A stretch of 64,000 bases of DNA, from NCBI RefSeq assembly GCF_014646255.1, contig NZ_BMNC01000001.1, positions 685,366 to 749,365 on the forward strand, read 5' to 3'. Origin of the DNA: Lentzea pudingi. GTDB taxonomy: Bacteria > Actinomycetota > Actinomycetes > Mycobacteriales > Pseudonocardiaceae. The notes beneath the pieces were generated by a model. It did not search any database. It saw nothing but the letters and a program-made list of their open reading frames with translations, and had not been told where the DNA came from. The position numbers and the translations under genes are program-made. Below, piece by piece: positions 42,823-52,158 of the stretch (the stretch's first letter is position 1; each line of letters begins with the position of its first letter).

Positions 42823-43806
42823 ATGTCGAGTGATCTCCCTTCCCCCAACGAAGTCGTGCGCGAGCTGGTCACCGGGTACCGGCGGTCGCGGGTGACGTCC
42901 CTGTTCGCCGAGCTGGGCGTGGCCGACGCCTTGGCGGCCGGCGCGCGCACGGGCGCCGAGGTGGCCGTGGTCTGCGGCACGCAGGCGCAGACCACGGCGC
43001 GGCTGCTGGCCGCGGCCGCCGAGATCGGCCTGGTGACGGCGGAGCACGTCCTCACTCCGGCCGGTGAGCTGCTGCGGCACGACGTTCCGGGCTCGCTCGC
43101 CTCGTGGGCCGTCGCGTCGTGCGGGAAGCAGTACGAGGCGTGGCAGTCGAGCGCGTTCGCGATCCGGACTGGCCGGCCGGCGTACGACGAGGTGTTCGGG
43201 ATCGGCTTCTGGGAGGAACTGTCCCGGGATCCGGTGGCGGCGGCCGGTTTCGACGCGGCGATGGCCGCGTCGGTCGCCGAGTGCTGCGCCCTGGTGCGGG
43301 ACTCGGCCGACTTCGGCGGCGTGTCCACCATCGCCGACGTGGGCGGGGGGACCGGGACCCTGGCCGCCACCGTGCTGCGGGCCCACCCATCGCTGCGGGC
43401 GATGGTGATCGACCTGCCCGACGTGGTGAAGCGGGTCGCGGCCGAGGACGTCGAGGAACGGTGTGAGCTGGTCGGAGCCGACTTCTTCGCCGAGGTCCCG
43501 TCCGGTGCCGAGCTGTACGTGCTGTGCCGCGTGCTGGCCGACTGGTCCGACCGGGATGCCCTGCGGTTGCTGGAGAACTGCCGTGCGGCGATGGATGCGG
43601 GCCACCGGCTGCTCGTGGTCGGCGAGGTGCTGAGGCCGGGAGAACCGGCCGCCCGCGGCCTGCTCGACCTGCACCTGCTGATGATGATCGGCGGTCGCGA
43701 GCGGACCGTGGACGAGACGGCGGAACTCCTGGCGCAGACGGGTTTCCGGGTGACGAAAGTGACGGACCGGGCGCGGGTGAGCATGGTCGAGGCCGTCGCG
43801 GTGTGA
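42823..43806 (+). CDS. O-methyltransferase, acetylserotonin-OMT family
   Basis: 327 residues. An N-terminal dimerisation winged helix (RSRVTSLFAELGVADALAAG) precedes the catalytic domain with IADVGGGTGTLAATVLRAHP, VIDLPDVV and CRVLADWSDRDALRLLENC, the signature of plant-type small-molecule O- or N-methyltransferases common in natural-product clusters. Start: ATG behind GGGAGGATGG. Divergent from asnB. It probably methylates a hydroxyl or amine of the product. Confidence 0.9.
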   Translation: MSSDLPSPNEVVRELVTGYRRSRVTSLFAELGVADALAAGARTGAEVAVVCGTQAQTTARLLAAAAEIGLVTAEHVLTPAGELLRHDVPGSLASWAVASCGKQYEAWQSSAFAIRTGRPAYDEVFGIGFWEELSRDPVAAAGFDAAMAASVAECCALVRDSADFGGVSTIADVGGGTGTLAATVLRAHPSLRAMVIDLPDVVKRVAAEDVEERCELVGADFFAEVPSGAELYVLCRVLADWSDRDALRLLENCRAAMDAGHRLLVVGEVLRPGEPAARGLLDLHLLMMIGGRERTVDETAELLAQTGFRVTKVTDRARVSMVEAVAV

Positions 43807-43810
43807 CCGG

Positions 43811-44248
43811 TCATCGCCCGCGCAACCGGGTCGGCCGGATCCGCACGACGGTCGGGTGAGAGCGTTCGAACGCGGCGACGCCCCCGAGCACGGTGTCGAT
43901 GGCCTGCCGGTACTTGTCGAGGTACGCCTGGCTCAGGGCCGTGGCCGTGGGTTCCGGGTGTACCTCGGCGGTGCCCTGGAAGACGACGACGTCCCTGCCC
44001 AGCGGGCCGCCGTCGAAGTGCAGGGTCACCCGCGGCCGCGCCGTCAGGTTCGCCACCCGCGCCGAGCTCCTGTCGTTGTGCACGACGAAGGCCTCGCCGT
44101 CCCAGTGGAACCAGACGGGGTTCGGCTGCGCGACACCGGAGTCGCTCACGGTGGTGAACCAGACGACGCGTTCGTCGGCGAGACGGCGCCGCACGCGGTC
44201 GGCGAACTCCTCCGGGTGCCCGGCGAGCAGAGAGTCCAATGTGGTCAC
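43811..44248 (-). CDS. PPOX-type flavin/F420-binding protein
   Basis: 145 residues. A split-barrel fold of the pyridoxamine-5'-phosphate-oxidase superfamily (TIGR03667/F420-dependent type): VVWFTTVSDSGVAQPNPVWF, FVVHNDRSSARVANL and PRVTLHFDGG. Many such proteins are F420-dependent reductases or oxidases. Start: GTG at 44248, which overlaps the LanB-like gene stop by 4 nt and gives the family length. Translational coupling to the LanB-like gene ties it to the biosynthetic cluster. Confidence 0.82.
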   Translation of the reverse strand: MTTLDSLLAGHPEEFADRVRRRLADERVVWFTTVSDSGVAQPNPVWFHWDGEAFVVHNDRSSARVANLTARPRVTLHFDGGPLGRDVVVFQGTAEVHPEPTATALSQAYLDKYRQAIDTVLGGVAAFERSHPTVVRIRPTRLRGR

Positions 44249-46620
44249 GAGGTGGAACCTTCCCCTTCGGAGTGCGGACGGACGAGGCAACCCAGTCGGA
44301 GCTCGGCGCACTGCGCGCCGTCCACCTGCCACCACAGTTGCCCGTGTGCGGGCAGCATTTCGGTCACCAGCGCGGAGTCCTGCGGCAACCGGCTCACCTC
44401 GAGGACCGTCAGCGGGTCGGCGAAGTTCACGTAGAGCGGCTTGGGCTCGGAGGGGTGGCGCAGGAAGACGTGCTGCGGCAGGCGCGCGTCCCGCCGCACC
44501 CGGTGCACGCTCAGGGGATCGAGACCGCCGCAGCGGATCTTCCAGCGCGCACGCTGGTAGACGGTGCCGTCGATGCTCACGCGAGGCGTGTGGTCTCCCA
44601 GGTCGATCGGAACGGGTACGAGAGCGGGCAGGGCGAGCGCGCGGTGCAGCGGCGAGGCCAGGTCGCCGGGGTAGAGCAGGCGGTGCTCGCCCCGGATCAC
44701 GACACCGTCCGCAGACGGCGGCACCACGACCTCCCCGATCGGGACCACGTCCTCGGCTGGTTTTCCGGACCTGCCACTGAGTTCGACGGTGAGGCCGGGC
44801 AGTTCCGGCGTGACGTGCGCGCTGCGCCGGCGGCCGACCACCGCGGCGCAGCGATCACCGACGAGGTCGCGGACGAGAGCGGAGAACCGGGACCACAACG
44901 CCTCGGGCTCGCTGTGCAACGGGTTCTCCAGCCCGCCGTAGATCGAACTGCAGTCGTCGTGGAGCTCCGCCAGCAACCAGGAGGACAGTTCGCCGTCCAA
45001 CGCCATCAGGTCGGGACTCGGCAGGCACGGGTCGTCGTCCGGCACGGCGTCCCACAGGTCCGCGAGTCCGGCGTGCAACTCGTCCGAACTCAGCCGCACG
45101 GTGCCGTCCGCGTCCGCCGGGGTGGTGCGGACGATCGCGGCGAGCCGGTCGCGCAGCGCGCGTTCCAGGGGGCCTTGCGGCGACAGGTCCACCGCGGTGA
45201 GGGCAGCCAGCGGTGCGGCCTTTCCGCCGAGGTGGGCGCGCAGGGCCGCACGGGCGTCGGCCCGCCGCAGGAGGCCACCGAGGTAGCACAGCGGCAGCAC
45301 GGACGTCAGCGCCGCGCCGACGCTGTCGACGACCGGCGCGCCGAGTGTCACGCGTTCGCTGTACCGGCAGGTCCTGTCCTCGTGGAAGATCTCCCGGTCC
45401 GCGTAGTGCCCGCCGGGTCGCTGCCGTTCCCGCGAGCTGAACGCGGCGGCGATCTGCCGGGCGCCCGCGAACTCCTGACGCCGCAACGGCCACGCCCGCG
45501 CCGCGAACCGGTCACGGGCCGCGGCCAGTTCCGCGATCGAGGCATCGGCCCGCGCCAGTCTGGTCAGCGCGCGCAGCTCGGTCGACGGCAGGTCGATTAC
45601 GGTCAGCTCGACGGCTTTTCCGAGCCTCGTGAGCTCCTCGACCACCTCGTCGATCGGCCGCTCGACCGCCGCCACCACCTCGCCCACGGTGCGCCCGTCG
45701 GCACTGTTCCAGATCGCCCGCCCCGCCGGCGACATCCGGAAGCGGCGACCGGTGGGCACGTGCACGAGTCCCTGGGCGGTGAGGGTGAACAACGGCGACC
45801 GCCGGACCCGCCTGCGGTCGATCGGCGTGCTGTCGACCAGGTACCGGGAGAGCGCGGAGACCAGCCAGGTGCTCGCTTCCACGTGCACGCGTTCGGCCTG
45901 TGGCGCGCCGATCTCCACCGGTACGGCACGAAGCCGGTCGAACCGGGCGAAGCGAACCGGCCCGAAGAACGACACGGTTTCGCACCGGGTGCTCAACCGC
46001 CTCAGATAGCGGTGCAGGGTGCCGGTCAGCCGGCGCGCCGACTTCTTGTCCAGCGACCCCTTCTCCGCCGTCCACAGCCTTGTCGCGAACTCGTGGAAAT
46101 CAGGATTGGACACGTGCAGCGCGTGCTGGAGGCGATCGTCGTCGAATGCGCCGATCACCGCCTCCGAACCCGATTTCACCGCCTTCTCGTGCGATTCGGT
46201 GAAATTCGAGACAGCCGTGTGCCACCGCTCGGCGGACTCGGTCCACCGGTGTTCCCAGTCGCCCATTCCGGCCGCGCGCAGAAGTTCCCGCTGCCGGTCG
46301 TCGAGTCCTTTCCGCTCGCTGACCAGCGCCCGTGCCCGCCGCGCGGCGCGTTGCGAGCGCTGGCGATCAGCCGAGGCACCGGCGAATTCGGCCAGTCGTT
46401 CCCAGAAGTCCGCGAACTCCGCGGCCAGCGCGGACAACGCGTCCGCGTGCCCTGCCGCCTCGTCGGCCAGCGCGAGCAACGACGGGTCACCCGCCACATC
46501 GGCGAGCGCTGCGGGAAATCCCGGCGTGCGGATGAGCGTCTCCGGAATCAGTTCGATGTCGATCCGCCGTCCGGGCACTCTTGTGCTCCACGTGTGCGTC
46601 ACATTTTTCCCAATGTTCAT
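44245..46620 (-). CDS. LanB-like protein 1 (lantibiotic dehydratase N-domain; possible PEARL)
   Basis: 791 residues. Family signature STRCETVSFFGPVRFARFD at about residues 215-235 plus GHYADREIFHEDRTCRYSER, both typical of the glutamyl-tRNA-dependent LanB N-terminal region. The C-terminal elimination (SpaB_C) domain of full LanB is absent. It carries a helical N-terminal extension rich in Ala/Arg compared with the other three copies. Start: ATG at 46620; an in-frame ATG further upstream would overlap the divergent peptidase gene. LanB-like proteins of this size include PEARLs, which add an amino acid from aminoacyl-tRNA to a peptide C-terminus. Which amino acid is unknown. Confidence 0.82.
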   Translation of the reverse strand: MNIGKNVTHTWSTRVPGRRIDIELIPETLIRTPGFPAALADVAGDPSLLALADEAAGHADALSALAAEFADFWERLAEFAGASADRQRSQRAARRARALVSERKGLDDRQRELLRAAGMGDWEHRWTESAERWHTAVSNFTESHEKAVKSGSEAVIGAFDDDRLQHALHVSNPDFHEFATRLWTAEKGSLDKKSARRLTGTLHRYLRRLSTRCETVSFFGPVRFARFDRLRAVPVEIGAPQAERVHVEASTWLVSALSRYLVDSTPIDRRRVRRSPLFTLTAQGLVHVPTGRRFRMSPAGRAIWNSADGRTVGEVVAAVERPIDEVVEELTRLGKAVELTVIDLPSTELRALTRLARADASIAELAAARDRFAARAWPLRRQEFAGARQIAAAFSSRERQRPGGHYADREIFHEDRTCRYSERVTLGAPVVDSVGAALTSVLPLCYLGGLLRRADARAALRAHLGGKAAPLAALTAVDLSPQGPLERALRDRLAAIVRTTPADADGTVRLSSDELHAGLADLWDAVPDDDPCLPSPDLMALDGELSSWLLAELHDDCSSIYGGLENPLHSEPEALWSRFSALVRDLVGDRCAAVVGRRRSAHVTPELPGLTVELSGRSGKPAEDVVPIGEVVVPPSADGVVIRGEHRLLYPGDLASPLHRALALPALVPVPIDLGDHTPRVSIDGTVYQRARWKIRCGGLDPLSVHRVRRDARLPQHVFLRHPSEPKPLYVNFADPLTVLEVSRLPQDSALVTEMLPAHGQLWWQVDGAQCAELRLGCLVRPHSEGEGSTS

Positions 46621-46667
46621 TCGGTCCGGACGTCGCTTTTTCCGCGTGCTCGCGGTAGGAATGAAAT

Positions 46668-47858
46668 ATGACTTTTCCCCTGCTTCCGGCTGAAATCTCC
46701 GCACGGTGTGAGCGCTCTCTCGACCGGTACCGGGACCGGCTGACGGAGCTCTCCCACGCGATCCACGCCCACCCGGAGATCGCGTTCGCCGAACACGACG
46801 CCGTGCGCCGGTGCGCGGAGGTGCTGGCGGGGGAGGGGTTCCGCGTCGAGACGGGCGTCGCCGGGCTGGACACCGCGTTCCGGGCCGAGTACGGCGAGGG
46901 CGAGCTGGTGGTCGTGTTCTGCGCCGAGTACGACGCGTTGCCGGAGCTGGGACATGCCTGTGGCCACAACATGATCGCCGCGATCGGCGTGGGTGCCGGG
47001 CTGCTCCTGCGTGACGTGGCCGACGAACTGGGGATCACCGTGCGGGTGCTCGGCACACCGGCGGAGGAGTCCGGCGGCGGCAAGCTCGTCCTGCTCGGCG
47101 CCGGGGTCTTCGCCGACGCCGGTCTCTGCCTGATGGCCCACCCCGCGCCCGCCGAGAACTGCGCCCCGCGCTCGCTCGCCGTGCTGGACCTCAAGGTCCG
47201 CTACACGGGACGGGCGAGCCACGCGGCGGTGGCACCGCACGCCGGTGTCAACGCCGCCGACGCCCTGACGGTCGCCCAGGTCGCGATCGGGCTGGCACGC
47301 CAGCACTTCCGGCCCAAGCAGATGGTGCACGGCATCGTGACGCACGGAGGCGACTCGCCGAACGTGATCCCCGCGCGGACCGAGGCGTTGTTCTACCTGC
47401 GCGCCGCCGACCTGGAATCGCTGGCGGAACTGGAGAAGCGGGTCGTCGCCTGCCTCCAGGCCGGCGCGACGGCCACCGGGTGCACTGCGGACATCCGGCC
47501 GGACACCCCCGCCTACGCCGAGCTCAGGCACGACGAATGGCTGGTCGCGGCCTACCGCACCGCGGCGGAGGTGCTGGGTCGTCCGCTGCACTCGCCGGAG
47601 GCCGAACGGGACATGCCGACCGGGAGCACGGACATGGGCAACGTCAGCAGGGTCGTTCCCAGCATCCACCCCGTCCTCGCCGTCGACTGCGGTGACGCGG
47701 TCAACCACCAGCCGGAGTTCGCCGCCGCGTGCGTGTCCGCCTCCGCAGACCGGGCCGTGGGCGACGGCGCGCTCGCACTGGCGTGGGCGGCCGCGGCCGC
47801 CGCCGCGGACCCCGTTCAGCGCGCACGACTGCTGAACGGAGTACGCGACCGCGCCTGA
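46668..47858 (+). CDS. M20-family amidohydrolase/peptidase
   Basis: 396 residues. Zinc-peptidase motifs: VVVFCAEYDALPELGHACGH (bridging Asp and His ligands), VLGTPAEESGGGK (catalytic Glu pair) and a dimerisation domain with YTGRASHAAVAPHAGVNAAD. Similar to hippurate/aminobenzoyl-glutamate hydrolases that cleave N-acyl amino acids. Start: ATG with AGGAA upstream. It is divergent from LanB-like gene 1 and ends 2 bp from the halogenase gene. It could trim a peptide- or amino-acid-linked intermediate to release product. Confidence 0.88.
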   Translation: MTFPLLPAEISARCERSLDRYRDRLTELSHAIHAHPEIAFAEHDAVRRCAEVLAGEGFRVETGVAGLDTAFRAEYGEGELVVVFCAEYDALPELGHACGHNMIAAIGVGAGLLLRDVADELGITVRVLGTPAEESGGGKLVLLGAGVFADAGLCLMAHPAPAENCAPRSLAVLDLKVRYTGRASHAAVAPHAGVNAADALTVAQVAIGLARQHFRPKQMVHGIVTHGGDSPNVIPARTEALFYLRAADLESLAELEKRVVACLQAGATATGCTADIRPDTPAYAELRHDEWLVAAYRTAAEVLGRPLHSPEAERDMPTGSTDMGNVSRVVPSIHPVLAVDCGDAVNHQPEFAAACVSASADRAVGDGALALAWAAAAAAADPVQRARLLNGVRDRA

Positions 47859-47860
47859 GT

Positions 47861-49672
47861 TCATGCCTTCGCAGCCCGGACGCGAGAACGGCTCGGCGCG
47901 TCCGGGTCGCTGCTGACGAGCCGTTCGGTCCCGCTGCGCACCACCCAGCTGTCCTCGTCGTCGAGGAGTTCGGCGTTCAGCCGGGGTTCGGTGTCGAACG
48001 CCGCGAGCGCCTGCTCGGCCGGCAGTGCCTGTGCCACCAGGGAGTCCGCCGCCGCCTTGCGGGCCGCCCACGACTCGACCGGTTCGGTCATCGGCAGCAG
48101 GCGCGTCGGCAGCCCCTGTCCCAGCAGCAGGCAGTCCACCCCGGCGAGCCCGTAGAACGTGGGCGCGGTCGCCTCCAGGAACCCGCGGACGATCGGGTCA
48201 CGGAACCGCAGCGGCGCGCCACCCCGGTAGACCTCGAGCAGCGGTTCCAGGCCGGACACGTCGGTGGACGAGCGCGCGTCTCGCCAGAACTCCGTGTCCT
48301 TGCGGGTGTTGAACCGGTAGTGCAGGGACAGGAACCAGCGGATCTCGTCCCACTTCTTGGCCAGCGCGGCGTTCACCACCCCGCGCGGAGCGGGATCGTC
48401 CCAGGAGGCGGGGAGCGATCCGACCAGGGACAGGATGCCGAGCGTGATCATCATCAGACCGCTGGACTCCAGCGGCTCGACGAACGCGTAGGAGTTGCCG
48501 ATCGCGATCACGTTGCCGCGCCAGCACTCCTCGTGCCGGCCCGAGCGGAACCGCACGGTCTTGAAGCGGTGCGCCTCGGGGTAGAGGCGGCTCAGCTCCG
48601 CGGTGGCGGCGTCCTCGTCGAGGAACTGCGAGGAGTGCACGTAGCCGACGTGGTCCTCGTCGCGGGTCGGGATCGTCCAGCACCACCCGGCGTCCATCGT
48701 GGTCGCTCGCGTGTACGGCTTGATCCTGCCGTCGTGCGGCACGACGGCGGTGATCGCGCGATCGGTCTTGAGGCTGTCGGTGAACGGGACGTAGGGCACC
48801 CCCAGCGTCTTGCCGAGCAGCAGGGAGCGGAAGCCGGAACAGTCGACGTAGCAGTCGAAGTCGAGTCGATCGCCGTCACCGGTCACCAGGTGGTCCACCC
48901 AGCCGTCGGCGTCGAGAGCGACGTCGGCGATGGTCGCGTCGACGTGCCGCACTCCCCGTTGTGCGGCCAGTTCTGTCAGGAACCGCACGAACCGGGCGTT
49001 GTCGAGGTGGTAGGCGAACGGCATCCGCTTCATCAGCGACAGGTGCTCACCGTCGCCGAGGTCGAACACCGGCGCGCGATCCTGGGCCATCAGCAGCGAC
49101 TGCAGGGTGAACGCGTTGATGTCGCCCTGGGTCGCCAGCGATCCGAGCACCCCGACGGAGTTGCTGCCCCAGTCGAACGGGGCCATGAACCCGTCCGGGT
49201 GCGGCCCCCAGTCGAACCGGATGCCGAGCTTCCAGGTCGGCGCGACCGCGCGGTAGAGCTCGTCCGGGTCGATGCCCAGGTAGTGGTGCAGGAACGGCAC
49301 CATCGACGGCGTCGTGGCCTCGCCGACGCCGATGATCGGGATCCCGGTGGACTCGACGAGGGTCACGTCGAGCCACGGCCGCTTCGCCCGCAGCGCGAGT
49401 GCGGTGAGGTACCCGGCGGTGCCACCGCCGATCACGCCGACGCGCCGGATCGCCCGCGGGTCGTCCTTGCGCGGTCGTGAAGCCGGGTCGATCCCGGCGT
49501 CGCGCGGGCCCCCTTCACCGTCGGCGCTGAGGACGCCGAAGTCGGGTGCCTGCGCCGGCCCTCCGCCCAGCCAGGCGCGCAGGCCGTCGGCCTCACCCGC
49601 CGGAATCCTGTCGAGCAGGCGGGAGAACGCGGCCGCGAAGTCCGCTGTGCCGCGGTCGCGGGACATCACCAT
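47861..49672 (-). CDS. FAD-dependent tryptophan halogenase
   Basis: 603 residues. FAD motif VGVIGGGTAGYLTA near residues 78-91; catalytic Lys in TWKLGIRFDWG (about Lys148); WCWTIP, the W-x-W-x-I-P motif that marks flavin halogenases; PLESSGL with the second catalytic Glu. It uses FADH2, O2 and halide to chlorinate or brominate an indole. A 75-residue N-terminal extension precedes the FAD domain, longer than free-tryptophan halogenases such as PrnA/RebH. Start: ATG one base after the antiporter stop with AAAGGA upstream. The flavin reductase gene in the same operon is the natural FADH2 source. Confidence 0.93.
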   Translation of the reverse strand: MVMSRDRGTADFAAAFSRLLDRIPAGEADGLRAWLGGGPAQAPDFGVLSADGEGGPRDAGIDPASRPRKDDPRAIRRVGVIGGGTAGYLTALALRAKRPWLDVTLVESTGIPIIGVGEATTPSMVPFLHHYLGIDPDELYRAVAPTWKLGIRFDWGPHPDGFMAPFDWGSNSVGVLGSLATQGDINAFTLQSLLMAQDRAPVFDLGDGEHLSLMKRMPFAYHLDNARFVRFLTELAAQRGVRHVDATIADVALDADGWVDHLVTGDGDRLDFDCYVDCSGFRSLLLGKTLGVPYVPFTDSLKTDRAITAVVPHDGRIKPYTRATTMDAGWCWTIPTRDEDHVGYVHSSQFLDEDAATAELSRLYPEAHRFKTVRFRSGRHEECWRGNVIAIGNSYAFVEPLESSGLMMITLGILSLVGSLPASWDDPAPRGVVNAALAKKWDEIRWFLSLHYRFNTRKDTEFWRDARSSTDVSGLEPLLEVYRGGAPLRFRDPIVRGFLEATAPTFYGLAGVDCLLLGQGLPTRLLPMTEPVESWAARKAAADSLVAQALPAEQALAAFDTEPRLNAELLDDEDSWVVRSGTERLVSSDPDAPSRSRVRAAKA

Positions 49673-49673
49673 C

Positions 49674-51029
49674 TCAGGTCCTTTCGGAGAGAACGGGAAC
49701 AGGTGGCTTTGCGGTGGCGATCGCGGGCCCGGTCATCGCGGTGCACACGAGCGCGGTGATCATCAGCACGGTGAAGGCGGCAGGGCTCAGCACCCCGAGT
49801 CGCAGCCCTACGTCGAGGACGACGAGTTCGGTCAGGCCGCGGCAGTTCATCAACCAGCCCAGCGTCAGGGAGTCGCTCCACCGGGTGCCGACCGCGCGCG
49901 CGGCGAGCGCCGCGCTGCCGACCTTGCCGAGCACGGCGACGGCCAGCGCGAACGCCACCCAGCCCCACAGCGCGCCGCCGAGCCCCGACAGGTCCGCGTT
50001 CAGGCCGCTGACGGCGAAGAACAACGGGAGCAGCAACGCGCCCGTGACCGAACCGACCCTGGCGGTCGTGCGCTCGGCCAGGCCGGGCACCCGCGGCACG
50101 GCCAGGCCGAACGCGAAGGCGCCGATCACGGCGTGGATGCCGATCCAGTCCGTCACGGCGGCGGCGCTCAACGCCCCGAGCAGCAGCACGGCGAGCTTCC
50201 CGCCGGGCCCGAGCCGCTCGCCGGTCAGCAGGGTCGTGAGCAGTGGCCGCACCGCGAAGACCAGCAGCAGCACGAAACCGGCCGTCAGACCGATCGTGGC
50301 GGCGAAGCCACCGGCGACTCCGCCGAGCAGGCTCACCACCACCGCGAGGAGGATCCACGCCACGACGTCGTCGATCGTCGCGCAGGCCAGTGCCACCACC
50401 GCGAGCGGGCTTCCGGCCAATGGGCTGTCACGCAACATGTCCGCCAGCACGGGCAACGCTGTCACGCTCATGGCGATGCCGATGAACAACGCGAACGCGG
50501 GCAGGCCGACATCGCCGGGGGCGAGCGAGGAGTAGCTCGCGACGGCGAACAGCGCCCCGAACAGCATCGGCACCGCGAGACCGGCCAGGCTGACCGTCGC
50601 CGTGAGGTTGCCGTTGCCGCGCAACAGCTTCGGGTCGATCTCCAACCCGGCGAGGAACACGAACAGCACCACGCCCAGCTGCGCCAGGGTGGTCAGCGGG
50701 CCGGAGATCGCGGACGGGAACAGGGCGGCGTGCGCGTCCGGCCACACCGCGCCGAACACGGTCGGCCCGAGCAGCAGTCCGGCGGCGATCTCCCCGACCA
50801 CCCTGGGCTGCCGCAGCGCCCGCATCGCGAACCCGGCCAGCTTGCAGCACAGGATGATCACGACTATGGCGATCAGCAGCCGGTACACCGGAAAGCCGTG
50901 ACTCGCCTGTGGCGCGGCGGCGCTCGACGCTCCCTTGCCGGCGCCCAGCACCAGCACCGTCGCCACCGCGGGAACGATGATGAGCAACAGGTAGACCGCG
51001 CCGATTCCCCAGCGGCGAGGCACGGTCAC
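49674..51029 (-). CDS. Cation/proton antiporter, CPA2 (Na+/H+ exchanger) type
   Basis: 451 residues, 13 or so helices, typical Na_H_Exchanger fold: RQPRVVGEIAAGLLLGPTVF, ALFIGIAMSVTALPVLADML, VALACATIDDVVAWILLA with the D-D ion-binding pair, and MNCRGLTELVVLDVGL. Antiporters of this type appear in natural-product clusters as product exporters or immunity determinants (inference). Start: GTG at 51029, overlapping the flavin-reductase stop by 4 nt. Confidence 0.88.
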   Translation of the reverse strand: MTVPRRWGIGAVYLLLIIVPAVATVLVLGAGKGASSAAAPQASHGFPVYRLLIAIVVIILCCKLAGFAMRALRQPRVVGEIAAGLLLGPTVFGAVWPDAHAALFPSAISGPLTTLAQLGVVLFVFLAGLEIDPKLLRGNGNLTATVSLAGLAVPMLFGALFAVASYSSLAPGDVGLPAFALFIGIAMSVTALPVLADMLRDSPLAGSPLAVVALACATIDDVVAWILLAVVVSLLGGVAGGFAATIGLTAGFVLLLVFAVRPLLTTLLTGERLGPGGKLAVLLLGALSAAAVTDWIGIHAVIGAFAFGLAVPRVPGLAERTTARVGSVTGALLLPLFFAVSGLNADLSGLGGALWGWVAFALAVAVLGKVGSAALAARAVGTRWSDSLTLGWLMNCRGLTELVVLDVGLRLGVLSPAAFTVLMITALVCTAMTGPAIATAKPPVPVLSERT

Positions 51030-51601
51030 ACCCTGGCGAGGGTGCGGCTGGCAGCCAGCTCCAGCACCTGGGAAAGCATCGCGGGCAACTGGACCTGCGC
51101 GCGCGGGCTCGCGGGTTTCCGGTCTTCGCCGAGGAACGGCCCCGGCCCGGAGATCGCCACGGCGAGGGGGGTCGGCCAGCTGCGCAGGGCGTGTCCGATC
51201 GTGCGCAGGGTGGCGACGGTCGTGGTCGCGCCCTGGTCGCCGAGCGCGACCGACACGCAGCCGAGCGCCCGTCCGTCCAAATAGGGCCGTTCGTCTCCGG
51301 CGAGTTCGTTGATGTAGTCGAGGGCGTTCTTCAGCAGCCCGGAGATCGTGCCGTGGTAGGCGGGCGACACCAGCACGACACCGTCGGCGGCGGCCAGCGC
51401 GTCGAGGTATTCCTTGACCGCTGGGCGGTCGCGGAGTCCCTGTCCGGGAGCGTAGAAGGGGAACTGGAGTTCGTGGCCCTGGAAGACCTTCGCGGACGCG
51501 CCGCGGGAGGCGCACCACTTCGCGCACCACCCGGCGATCTGATCGGCTTTCGACCCGGGTGTCAGCGAACCGCTGAGCACCACGACGGCGGGTTCGGTCA
51601 T
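51026..51601 (-). CDS. NADPH-dependent FMN reductase
   Basis: 191 residues, flavodoxin-like fold: VVVLSGSLTPGSKADQIAGW (phosphate loop) and GVVLVSPAYHGTISGLLKNA, the P-x-Y/H-x-G-S/T-I flavin-site motif. Such reductases supply reduced flavin to flavin-dependent halogenases and monooxygenases. ATG overlaps the HFCD flavoprotein stop by 4 nt. The most likely electron source for the halogenase encoded two genes on. Confidence 0.9.
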   Translation of the reverse strand: MTEPAVVVLSGSLTPGSKADQIAGWCAKWCASRGASAKVFQGHELQFPFYAPGQGLRDRPAVKEYLDALAAADGVVLVSPAYHGTISGLLKNALDYINELAGDERPYLDGRALGCVSVALGDQGATTTVATLRTIGHALRSWPTPLAVAISGPGPFLGEDRKPASPRAQVQLPAMLSQVLELAASRTLARV

Positions 51602-52158
51602 CGTTCCTCATCTCTGTCTGTACGGGTCGGCGACGCGGTGAGCGCCCGCCAGGCCGCGGTCCACGGGAAAAGGCCCGCCGCGGAGCCCGTCGAACCTTCT
51701 TCCGGCAGTGCGGGGAAGTGTTCGTCGATCACCCGCACCCGCCACGACCGCAGTTCGGCGATCGCGGACACGAGCGCGGGGTGGGCGAGGTGCTCCCTGG
51801 TCGCGAACGGGACGACGACCACGGGAAGCCGGGCTCCGATGGCGGCGACGGCCCGGCCCGCGGCCAGGGTGTCGGACAGCCCGCGGGTGATCTTCACGAG
51901 CGTGTTCCCGGTCGCCGGGGCCACCAGGACTGCGTCGGCGGGCGGCAGCGGCTCGGGTTGTCCCGGTCGCCGGAAGTCGTGGGGGACGGGGAGACCCGTT
52001 TCCTTCTCCAGGGTCTCGACGTCGACGAACCGCAGCGCGGCCGGTGTGGCGATCACCCCGACGCGCCAGCCGTCGGCCTGCGCCTGTCCGACCACAGTGG
52101 ACACTCCGGCGGCCGGGGGTGCGCCGGTCACGATCACGTGCAGCGTCTTCACGGCCAT
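51598..52158 (-). CDS. HFCD-family flavoprotein (PPC-decarboxylase/LanD-like)
   Basis: 186 residues. LHVIVTGAPPAAGVST at the flavin loop and VLVAPATGNTLVKITRGLSD, the equivalent of the PASANTIAKIxxGIAD motif of phosphopantothenoylcysteine decarboxylase, EpiD and relatives. Members oxidise or decarboxylate a C-terminal Cys or act as prenyltransferases; here the catalytic details cannot be read. Start: ATG giving AVKTLHVIVTG. It overlaps the VOC gene by 10 nt and the FMN reductase by 4 nt. In this cluster it might oxidise a peptide C-terminal residue. Confidence 0.82.
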   Translation of the reverse strand: MAVKTLHVIVTGAPPAAGVSTVVGQAQADGWRVGVIATPAALRFVDVETLEKETGLPVPHDFRRPGQPEPLPPADAVLVAPATGNTLVKITRGLSDTLAAGRAVAAIGARLPVVVVPFATREHLAHPALVSAIAELRSWRVRVIDEHFPALPEEGSTGSAAGLFPWTAAWRALTASPTRTDRDEER

